Below are positions 24,443-31,987 of a stretch of DNA of 64,000 bases, one piece after another. Origin of the DNA: Lentzea albida (GTDB lineage Bacteria; Actinomycetota; Actinomycetes; Mycobacteriales; Pseudonocardiaceae); contig NZ_FOFV01000010.1 in NCBI RefSeq assembly GCF_900111005.1, forward strand, positions 283,979 to 347,978. The letters run 5' to 3'. Under the pieces are notes generated by a model. The model worked only from the letters and a program-made list of their open reading frames with translations. It did not search any database and had not been told where the DNA came from. The first letter of the stretch is position 1. Each line of letters begins with the position of its first letter. Made by a program: the position numbers and the translations under genes.

Positions 24443-27400
24443 TCAGGTGACCAGGGCGCGGCAGTGCTGCGGCCGGATCCGTTGTGGTGCGACGCTTTCC
24501 AGGGTCGGTCTGACCGGGACGATCGAACCGTCCCGGTCGAACCCCATCCTGTCTATCGTGATCTCCCGGTGCGTGCCATCCCCCTCCGGGATGGCGAACC
24601 GGTGGTAGGCGAGGTACCAGTCGTCGGTGCCGGGCACCCGGAGCATCGAGCTGTGCCCGGTGCCCTTCACACCGAGCGCCAGGTCCTTGGCGAGGATCAC
24701 ACCGCGGTTCGTGAACGGGCCGGTGGGGGAGGGCCCTGTCGCGTAGGCCACGCGATAATCCTCGCTGCGGGTGTCGTCGACCGACCAGCTCAGGTAGTAG
24801 GTGCCCGCGCGTTCCACCACGAACAGGCCTTCCCGGAAGTCCGCCAGCCCGGTGAGCCGGGTGATCTTCCCCGGGTCGTAGGAGATCATGTCGGCGTTGA
24901 GCGGCACCACATGTGCTTCACCGTTGCCCCAGTACAGGTAGGGCTGCCCGGAGCGGTCGACGAAGACCGCCGGGTCGATGGCCTGGCCGCCGCCGGGGTT
25001 GCGGGCGACCAGCGGCTGTCCGGAGTCGGTGAACGGGCCGGTCGGCGAGTCGCCCACCGCGACCCCGATCTTGGCCTCGGCGCAGAAGTAGAAGTAGTAC
25101 TTGCCGTCGCGTTCGGCGATCGCGGGTGCCCAGGCGTTGCGGTCGGCCCAGCTCACGTCGGGCCCGAGGTCGAGGACCACGCCCTCGTCCCGCCAGTTCA
25201 CCAGGTCCTTCGACGACCACGCCGAGAACCTCGTGCCGCTCCAGCCGTCGAAGCCGTCCGTGGTCGCGTACATGTAGTAGGTGTCGCCGAACGCCACGAT
25301 GTTCGGGTCGGCGTTGAGGCCCGGGACCACGGGGCTGCGCATCTCGTGCGCCTCGACCGTCCACACCCGACTCTCCCGCCCCGACCGGACGACGAACTGC
25401 CGGGGTTTCCGCAGATCGACCGGCCCGCCGGGGGTGATGGTGGCGCCCGGCGGGAGCTCGAAGCCGAGCCGGACCCGCCGCAGGTCGGTGCCCGGCCGCA
25501 CGGGGAGCACCACCCTGCCGGACCCGACGACCGCGGGTGCTTGGAGCGAATCGTGCGTGACCGACCGGATCTGCGTGGCGTTGAACGGGAGCGCGGCCAC
25601 CTCGCCGCCGGAGAGCGCGCGGTTGTACAGGCGGACGTCCTTCATCCTGCCGAGCAACGGCCTGTCCGCCGTGTACACGGACCGGCCGAGGTAGTTGGCC
25701 GTGGTGATCCCGCCGCCGATGTCGGACGGTCTGGTCGTGACACCGGTGGTGCGCGCCACCTCGACCCCGTCCAGGTAGAGCACTTCCACACCGTTGCCGA
25801 CGGTCAGCGTCACGTTCTTCCACACCCCGCGCGGCAGCGCCCGGCCGGAGTTCACGCCCTGCTCGGTCGCCCAGTTGCCGGTGGCGATCGCGCCGCGGTA
25901 GGTGTCGCCGGTGCTGAACAGGTAGCCGTCGCCGACCCCGTTCGGCGCGGTGTTGCCGAAGCCGTAGAGGAAGTACGGCGTCTGCTGGGCCGGATCGACC
26001 AGCACGTCGGCGGAGATCGTGGCCGCCGGGGCGCCCGTCAGCAGGTTGTTCGGCAGTTGGACGTGCCCGCCCTTCAACGACAGGGAACCTCCGGACCACG
26101 TGGCGTTGCCGGCGAGCACGCCGTCGTACCCGTGACCGGTGGCGTCGGCGGCGGACCCGTTGAGCGGCCAGTGCGCGACCAGGCCCCTGCTGTCGGCCTT
26201 CACCGGCGCCGGGGGAGCGGTGAGGCGGTTCAGCTCGGCCTGCGTCACCGGGAGGACCGTGCCGTGCCGGGGAGAGGCGGGCAGGCGGGCGCCGGTCGAC
26301 ATCGTCCACCTGCCCGACGCGAGGTCGGTCGTCTCGAACGGCACGTAGCCGCGGCCGCCGTACTCGTCGATGAACAGGTACCACCTGTCCTCGGTGTTGG
26401 ACTTGAACCCTGTCGGGCCCTCACCCGCGGACAGGCCGGGGCTCGTCGGCGTGGCCTTGCCGATGCACTCGGCGACGAAGTCGTAGCTCGTGTCGAGCAG
26501 GTCGGTGGACTTCTCGGCGGTGATGTACTTGCTGCACGGCGACGACGACGAGTTGTTCCGCTCGTCCTTGGTGTAGCGGTAGTACGTGCCGTCGTGCTCG
26601 ATGACCGTCGAGTCGATCACCGAGTAACCGGGGTCGATCCACACCTTCGCCGGGGTGAAGGTGACGAAGTCGCGCGTGGTCGCGTACATCATCCGGTTGT
26701 AGCTGGTGCCGGTGTGGTTCGGGTCGTTCTCCGCGTAGAGCTTCGAGGCCCAGTAGACGACGTAGGTGCCGCGGCGGGCGTCCCAGAACGCCTCCGGTGC
26801 CCACGTGTTGCCCGCGGTCGGCGGTGAGACCTGGACGCTGCGCTGGCGGGACCAGTTCCGCAGGTCCGTCGACTCCCACACCATGATCGACCGGCTGCCG
26901 GTGCGCTGGGCCGCGTCCCAGCCGCGGCCGCCGTTGATCTTGAGGTCGGTGGCCAGCAGGTAGAACCTGTCGCCGTCGGGGGAGCGCAGGATGAACGGGT
27001 CGCGCACGCCCAGCTCGCCGAGGCTCGACTTCAGGATCGGCCTGCCGCCGTTGACCTCGGAGAAGTCGAGCGGGTTGTTTCCGTTGCTCGCGGCGGCGTA
27101 GATCTGCTCGCCGATCGGGCTGCTCTCACCGGTGAAGTAGAAGAAGCCGTAGCCAGCCAGGGGTTCCGCGACGGGCAACGGGACGACGGTGGCCGTCAGG
27201 GCGCGGGTGGTGCTCTGCTGCCCGAGGCTGACCTTCGCCGTCAGCACGACCTTCGCCGGCCTGGCGCCCGCCGGAGGGCGGGTCACCTCACCGGTCGGGG
27301 TGATCACCGCGCTGTCGGACGACCGCCACGCGACGGTCGTGCCGTGGGTGCCGGTGGTGGGCAGGGTGAGGTGCCCTCGGACGTCGCCGAGGTTCGGCAC

Positions 27401-27511
27401 CTCGACGGCGGCCGCCGCCGACCGCACGAGCGGTTCGGCGGCGGCCGGAGTGGACGGGAGGAGCGCGGCGGTCAGCACCGCGGTGAGGACGACGTGGCGC
27501 AGGGGTGCCAT
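24443..27511 (-). CDS. large secreted enzyme: Ig-like, GH43, LamG, GH43
   Basis: A 1022-residue secreted protein with two distinct GH43 propellers, likely releasing arabinose or xylose from hemicellulose. Signal peptide to about residue 25; atrophied bacterial Ig-like domain about 35-115; first GH43 about 125-440 (GVRDPFILRSPDG, WAPEAFWDARRG, AGEGPTGFKS); LamG/concanavalin sandwich about 455-640 (HWPLNGSAADATGHGYDG); connector; second GH43 about 730-1015 (GLNADPNIVAFGDTYYMYAT, AIDPAVFVDRSG, FREGLFVVERAGTYYLSWS). No CBM2 and no poly-Thr linker, unlike the neighbours. It sits between importer and epimerase genes in one operon, so the products are presumably imported by ChvE-MmsAB (inference). 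Confidence 0.9.
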   Translation of the reverse strand: MAPLRHVVLTAVLTAALLPSTPAAAEPLVRSAAAAVEVPNLGDVRGHLTLPTTGTHGTTVAWRSSDSAVITPTGEVTRPPAGARPAKVVLTAKVSLGQQSTTRALTATVVPLPVAEPLAGYGFFYFTGESSPIGEQIYAAASNGNNPLDFSEVNGGRPILKSSLGELGVRDPFILRSPDGDRFYLLATDLKINGGRGWDAAQRTGSRSIMVWESTDLRNWSRQRSVQVSPPTAGNTWAPEAFWDARRGTYVVYWASKLYAENDPNHTGTSYNRMMYATTRDFVTFTPAKVWIDPGYSVIDSTVIEHDGTYYRYTKDERNNSSSSPCSKYITAEKSTDLLDTSYDFVAECIGKATPTSPGLSAGEGPTGFKSNTEDRWYLFIDEYGGRGYVPFETTDLASGRWTMSTGARLPASPRHGTVLPVTQAELNRLTAPPAPVKADSRGLVAHWPLNGSAADATGHGYDGVLAGNATWSGGSLSLKGGHVQLPNNLLTGAPAATISADVLVDPAQQTPYFLYGFGNTAPNGVGDGYLFSTGDTYRGAIATGNWATEQGVNSGRALPRGVWKNVTLTVGNGVEVLYLDGVEVARTTGVTTRPSDIGGGITTANYLGRSVYTADRPLLGRMKDVRLYNRALSGGEVAALPFNATQIRSVTHDSLQAPAVVGSGRVVLPVRPGTDLRRVRLGFELPPGATITPGGPVDLRKPRQFVVRSGRESRVWTVEAHEMRSPVVPGLNADPNIVAFGDTYYMYATTDGFDGWSGTRFSAWSSKDLVNWRDEGVVLDLGPDVSWADRNAWAPAIAERDGKYYFYFCAEAKIGVAVGDSPTGPFTDSGQPLVARNPGGGQAIDPAVFVDRSGQPYLYWGNGEAHVVPLNADMISYDPGKITRLTGLADFREGLFVVERAGTYYLSWSVDDTRSEDYRVAYATGPSPTGPFTNRGVILAKDLALGVKGTGHSSMLRVPGTDDWYLAYHRFAIPEGDGTHREITIDRMGFDRDGSIVPVRPTLESVAPQRIRPQHCRALVT

Positions 27512-27530
27512 GTTCGCCTTTCCGGTCGAA

Positions 27531-28745
27531 TCAGGCGCGTCGCTTGGTCCAGACGTCGTAGGCGACGGCGACGAGCAGGACGAGGCCCTTCACGAGCATC
27601 ACGCGTTCGCTGGGCGCGCCGATCAGCGACATGCCGTTGTTGATCACGCCCATGATCAGGCCGCCGGTGATGGCGCCGACGACCTTGCCGACACCGCCCT
27701 GCACCGCCGCGCCGCCGATGAACGCGGCCGCGATGGCGTCGAGCTCGAACGACATGCCGGCGGTCGGACCCGCCTGGTTGAGGCGGCCGGCGAAGATCAC
27801 GCCGGCGAGCCCCGCGAGCGCGCCCATGTTGACGAACACCCAGAACGTGACGGCCTTGACCTTCACGCCGGACAGCGTGGCGGCCTGCAGGTTGCCGCCG
27901 ATCGAGTAGATGTGCCGTCCGAACACCGAGTTGTTCGCCATCAGCGAGTAGCCGAGCGCGAGAGCCGCGAGCAGCACGAGCACCCACGGCAGGTTGCGGA
28001 ACCGGGCGAGCTGCACGACGACGGCCATCACGACGACGGCCACGCCGACGATCTTGAGCACGAACACCGGCATCGGGTCGACCGTCTGGCCGTAGCCGAG
28101 CCGCGCGGACCGCTTGCGCCACTGCGACAACGCGAAGCCGGCGACGCACGCGAGACCGGCGAGCAGGCTCACGAGGTCCGCGCCGCCCAGCGGGCCGAGG
28201 CCGATGTTGCCGAGGTAGCCGCCCGTGAAGCCGTTGGACAGCGACCGGATCTCGTCCGGGAACGGCCCGATGCCCTGGTTGCCGAGCGTGGTCAGGGTGA
28301 GCGCGCGGAACACCAGCATGCCCGCCAGCGTCACGATGAACGCCGGGATGCCGAAGTACGCGATCCAGTAGCCCTGCGCCGCGCCGATCACCGCGCCGGA
28401 CAACAGCGTCAGCAGCACCGCCACCGGCCACGGCAGTCCCCATTGGACGGTCAGCACCGCGCAGACCGCACCTGTCAGCGCCACGGTCGAGCCGACCGAG
28501 AGGTCGATGTGCCCGCCGATGATCACCAGGATCATGCCGATCGCGAGGATCAGCACGTACGAGTTCTGCACGATGATGTTCGAGATGTTCTGCGGTTGCA
28601 GCAACGCCCCGTCCGTCAGCACCGTGAACAGCACGACGATCAGCGCGAAGGCGACGTAGATGCCCGACTGCCGCAGGTTGATCGAGAACCGCCGGGGCTG
28701 GGACGGCGGGGCGGCGGCCGGTGAGGGCGCGATCTTCGTGGTCAT
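27531..28745 (-). CDS. mmsB: sugar ABC transporter permease
   Basis: Inner-membrane channel subunit of a CUT2-type monosaccharide importer, 404 residues, about ten hydrophobic segments. Family signatures: LAIGMILVIIGGHIDLSVGS near the first third and AAAFIGGAAVQGGVGKVVGAITGGLIMGVINNG near the end. It overlaps the ATPase gene by four bases and is followed after 19 bases by the double-GH43 gene. The subunit order and sequences match the multiple-monosaccharide (ChvE/GguA/GguB) importers, which take up xylose, arabinose, galactose or glucose. Confidence 0.92.
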   Translation of the reverse strand: MTTKIAPSPAAAPPSQPRRFSINLRQSGIYVAFALIVVLFTVLTDGALLQPQNISNIIVQNSYVLILAIGMILVIIGGHIDLSVGSTVALTGAVCAVLTVQWGLPWPVAVLLTLLSGAVIGAAQGYWIAYFGIPAFIVTLAGMLVFRALTLTTLGNQGIGPFPDEIRSLSNGFTGGYLGNIGLGPLGGADLVSLLAGLACVAGFALSQWRKRSARLGYGQTVDPMPVFVLKIVGVAVVVMAVVVQLARFRNLPWVLVLLAALALGYSLMANNSVFGRHIYSIGGNLQAATLSGVKVKAVTFWVFVNMGALAGLAGVIFAGRLNQAGPTAGMSFELDAIAAAFIGGAAVQGGVGKVVGAITGGLIMGVINNGMSLIGAPSERVMLVKGLVLLVAVAYDVWTKRRA

Positions 28746-30268
28746 GAACTCTGTCCTCGTGTCATGAACTGCATGAGACGTTCCTGCGTGGCCTCTTCAC
28801 GGCTCACCTCGCCGGTGATGCGGCCTTCCGAGAGCGCGTACACGCGGTCGCACAGGCCGAGGAGCTCCGGCAGCTCCGAGGAGATCACCAGCACCGCGCG
28901 GCCCTGGGCGGCGAGGTCGTTGATGATCGAGTAGATCTCGTACTTGGCGCCGACGTCGATGCCGCGCGTCGGCTCGTCGAGGATCAGCACGTCCGGGTCC
29001 GTGAACATCCACTTCGCCAGCACGACCTTCTGCTGGTTGCCGCCGGACAGCGTGCCCGTCGGCGTCGACACGGACGACGTCCGGATGCCCATCGACCTGC
29101 GGAACCGCTCCGCGACCGTGTACTCCTCGTTCTCGTTGACCCAGCCGCGGCTCGACAGCTTGCCGAGCGCCGCCGCCGAGACGTTGCGCTGCACGCCGTC
29201 GATCAGGTTGAGCCCGTAGCGCTTGCGGTCCTCGCTCACGTACGCGATGCCGTGGTCGATGGCCCCGCGCACGGTCCGCGTGTCGATCTCGCGGCCGTCC
29301 TTCACGACGCGTCCGGAGACGCCGACGCCGTACGAGCGGCCGAACACGCTCATCGCGAGCTCGGTGCGCCCCGCTCCCATCAACCCGGCGAGACCCACGA
29401 TCTCCCCGCGCCGCAACGTGAGCGTGGCGCCGTCGACGACCTTGCGGTCCGGCTGGGCGGGGCTGTGCACGGTCCAGTCCACGATGCGCAGGATCTCCTC
29501 GCCGACGTCCGGCGTGCGCGGCGGGAACCGGTGCTCGAGGTCGCGGCCGACCATGCCGGCGATGATGCGTTCCTCGCTCAGCCCCTTGGCGGGCAACGTC
29601 TCGATCGTCCTGCCGTCGCGCAGCACGGTGACGGTGTCGGCGATCCTGGTGACCTCGCCCAGCTTGTGGGAGATGATCACGCAGGTGATGCCCTCGGAGC
29701 GCAGCCCGTCGAGCAGGTCGAGCAGGTGCTGCGAGTCGTCGTCGTTCAGCGCGGCCGTCGGCTCGTCCAGGATGAGGAGGCTGACCTCCTTGGACAGCGC
29801 CTTGGCGATCTCGACCAGCTGCTGCTTGCCGACACCGAGGTCGTTGACGGGCGTCGTCGGGTTCTCCCGCAGGCCGACGCGGTCGAGCAGCGCCTGGGCC
29901 TCGTGGTTGGTGCGGTTCCAGTCGATGAACCCGCGCCGCGCCCTCTCGTTGCCCAGGAACAGGTTCTCCGCCACCGAGAGCTGACCGCACAGCGCCAGCT
30001 CCTGGTGGATGATCACGATGCCGCGCCGCTCGCTGTCCCGGACGCCGTTGAACGCGCACGGCTCGCCCTCGAACAGGATGTCGCCCTCGTACGTACCGTG
30101 CGGGTGCACCCCGGACAGCACCTTCATCAGCGTGGACTTGCCCGCGCCGTTCTCACCGCAGATCGCGTGGATCTCACCGCGCCGCACGGTCAGCGAGACC
30201 TCGTGCAGCGCGGTGACCCCCGCGAACCTCTTGGTGATGCCGCGCATCACCAGGATTTCGTCGGACAC
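28742..30268 (-). CDS. mmsA: sugar ABC transporter ATP-binding protein, two ATPase domains
   Basis: Energises the CUT2 sugar importer; 508 residues with two fused nucleotide-binding domains. First domain: Walker A GENGAGKST, Walker B LLILDEPTAAL. Second domain: degenerate Walker A (AGLMGAGRTEL) as usual in this family, signature LSGGNQQKVVLAKW, Walker B VLILDEPTRGID. The HPHGTYEGDILFEGE segment is typical of the multiple-monosaccharide subgroup. Located five bases after the binding protein gene and overlapping the permease gene by four bases. Confidence 0.94.
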   Translation of the reverse strand: MSDEILVMRGITKRFAGVTALHEVSLTVRRGEIHAICGENGAGKSTLMKVLSGVHPHGTYEGDILFEGEPCAFNGVRDSERRGIVIIHQELALCGQLSVAENLFLGNERARRGFIDWNRTNHEAQALLDRVGLRENPTTPVNDLGVGKQQLVEIAKALSKEVSLLILDEPTAALNDDDSQHLLDLLDGLRSEGITCVIISHKLGEVTRIADTVTVLRDGRTIETLPAKGLSEERIIAGMVGRDLEHRFPPRTPDVGEEILRIVDWTVHSPAQPDRKVVDGATLTLRRGEIVGLAGLMGAGRTELAMSVFGRSYGVGVSGRVVKDGREIDTRTVRGAIDHGIAYVSEDRKRYGLNLIDGVQRNVSAAALGKLSSRGWVNENEEYTVAERFRRSMGIRTSSVSTPTGTLSGGNQQKVVLAKWMFTDPDVLILDEPTRGIDVGAKYEIYSIINDLAAQGRAVLVISSELPELLGLCDRVYALSEGRITGEVSREEATQERLMQFMTRGQSS

Positions 30269-30273
30269 CTGAC

Positions 30274-31359
30274 CTACCTGAGCTGGTCTGCGGTGTAGTA
30301 GCCGGAGTCGATCAGTTCCTTCTGGTAGTTCGCCTTGTCCACCGGGACGGGCTGCAGCAGGAACGACGGGACGACCTTGACACCGTTGTCGTAGTCCTTG
30401 GTGTTGTTGACCTCGGGCTTGCCGCCCTTGAGCACCGCGTCGGCCATCTTCACCGTGACGTCGGCGAGCAGGCGGGTGTCCTTGTGGATCGTCGAGTACT
30501 GCTCACCGGCGATGATCGACTTCACCGAGGCGACCTCCGCGTCCTGACCCGTGACGATCGGGTAGGCCTGGCCGGCCGTGCCGTAGCCGCCGCTCTTGAG
30601 CGCCGAGAGGATGCCGATCGAGATGCCGTCGTAGGGCGACAGCACGCCGTCGACCTTGGCACCGCCGTAGGTCGAGGTGAGCAGGTCCTCCATGCGCTTC
30701 TGCGCGGTCGCCGGGTCCCAGCGCAGGATCGCGACGGTCTTGAAGTCCTTCTGGCCCGACTTCACGACGAACTTGCCCTGGTCGATGAGCGGCTGGAGCA
30801 CGGACATCGCGCCGTTGAAGAAGAACGTGGCGTTGTTGTCGTCCGGCGAGCCCGCGAACAGCTCGATGTTGAACGGGCCCTCGCCCTTGGTCTTCAGCCC
30901 GGCCACGAGCGAGTTCGCCTGCTCCACGCCGACCTTGAAGTTGTCGAACGTCGCGTAGTAGTCGACGTTCGGGCTCTTGCGGATCAGCCGGTCGTACGCG
31001 ATCACCGGGATCTTCGCGTCGGCGGCCTGCTGCAGCTGCGACGTGATCGCGGTGCCGTCGATCGAGGCGACGATCAGCAGCTTCGCGCCCTTGGTGATCT
31101 GGTTCTCGATCTGGTTGGCCTGGGTGGGGATGTCGTTCTCCGCGTACTGGAGGTCGACCTTGTACCCCTTGCCCTCCAACGCCTTCTTGATGTTGTCGCC
31201 GTCGTGGATCCAGCGCTCCGACGACCGGGTGGGCATGGTGACGCCCACCAGGGCGCCTTCGCTGGACCCGCTCTGCTGGTCGACCGTCTTCTGCGCCGAA
31301 CCGCAGGCGGCGAGCGTGACGGCCAGTGCGGTGGTGGCCGCGATCCGGGCAAGCCTCAT
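30274..31359 (-). CDS. chvE: multiple-monosaccharide-binding lipoprotein
   Basis: Extracellular substrate-binding protein of the importer, 361 residues. The ATG start has GGAG 6 bases upstream, followed by a lipoprotein signal with lipobox LAAC (Cys19), so it is membrane-anchored by lipid. The ChvE-like body has GVTMPTRSSERWIHDGDN, VIAYDRLIRKSPNVDYY and LSPYDGISIGIL. Two LacI-type operators lie 49 and 105 bases upstream of the start. First gene of the leftward sugar operon; the GH43 enzyme and GalM downstream suggest pentose and galactose ligands. Confidence 0.93.
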   Translation of the reverse strand: MRLARIAATTALAVTLAACGSAQKTVDQQSGSSEGALVGVTMPTRSSERWIHDGDNIKKALEGKGYKVDLQYAENDIPTQANQIENQITKGAKLLIVASIDGTAITSQLQQAADAKIPVIAYDRLIRKSPNVDYYATFDNFKVGVEQANSLVAGLKTKGEGPFNIELFAGSPDDNNATFFFNGAMSVLQPLIDQGKFVVKSGQKDFKTVAILRWDPATAQKRMEDLLTSTYGGAKVDGVLSPYDGISIGILSALKSGGYGTAGQAYPIVTGQDAEVASVKSIIAGEQYSTIHKDTRLLADVTVKMADAVLKGGKPEVNNTKDYDNGVKVVPSFLLQPVPVDKANYQKELIDSGYYTADQLR

Positions 31360-31407
31360 TGCTTCTCCTCGATGGCACCGACAGGCAACAGTGCTGTAGG
31401 CGGCGAG

Positions 31408-31421
31408 TGTTATCGCTAACA
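31408..31421. promoter_or_regulatory. LacI-family operator (TGTTATCGCTAACA)
   Basis: Nearly perfect dyad about 55 bases before chvE; its TGTTA/TAACA arms are exact complements. Pairs with a second site 56 bases away. Confidence 0.65.
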
Positions 31422-31463
31422 ACATGTCCGTCAAGTTCCATCTGGATAACGCCAGGTGACGCC

Positions 31464-31477
31464 TGTTAGCGCTCACA
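31464..31477. promoter_or_regulatory. LacI-family operator (TGTTAGCGCTCACA)
   Basis: Second site before the chvE operon. Flanking CC and GG extend the dyad to 18 bp with one mismatched pair. It shares GTTAGCGCTCAC with the site before the SGNH gene. Confidence 0.65.
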
Positions 31478-31679
31478 GGGGTGGTGAGCGGCAGGTGGAG
31501 GGAGGTCGCGCCGTGCCGCGACGGTCGGGTTGTGACAGCGTTGTGACAGCGTTGTCCGGCGAGTCGGCCAGGTGGGGAGCCGGTGGTCGCGCCGCCGGAT
31601 CACCGAGCCGCCGCCGTTCGCCGCACCGGACCGTCCGAACGGCAGCGCGCGCCGGAGTGGCAGCGGGTGCGGAGGGCGG

Positions 31680-31971
31680 CCTGCCGGAGCGCTTGGAGGG
31701 CAGCGCGCCCACCACCGAAGTGGGCAGTGGGCAGAGCGGACGCCCCGCCCGAACGGCAGCGCGCTCGCCGCCACCGAAGTGACAGCGGGCGCGGTTGACT
31801 GCCTGGCAGAGCCTCGAGGCGGCCGCGCGCCCGCCACCGAGGTGGCAGCAGGCACGGTGGGCGGCCTACCGGAGCGCTTCCACGGCAACGCGCCCGCCAC
31901 CGAAGCGGCCAGAGCGGACGCCCCGCCCGAACGGCAGCGCGCCCGCCGCCACCGAAGTGACAGCGGGCGCG
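31680..31971. repeat. imperfect direct repeats, about 180-bp period
   Basis: A 62-bp unit (31732-31793) recurs at 31910-31971 with one mismatch seen, and the segment before it (GGAGCGCTT...CACCGAAG) recurs too, giving a period near 178-184 bases. Shorter echoes (GGCAGCGCGCYC, CACCGAAGTG) fill the space. Open frames through it are Ala/Arg/Pro-rich without family resemblance. Apart from the two operators, the 628-base gap between chvE and the GH9 gene contains nothing else I can identify. Confidence 0.7.
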
Positions 31972-31987
31972 CGTCCCGAGCGTCGCC

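Noticed and set aside
31480..31987. A gene between chvE and the GH9 gene
   Set aside because: Open frames there exist only because of GC content; they run through direct repeats and lack ribosome-binding sites or family features.
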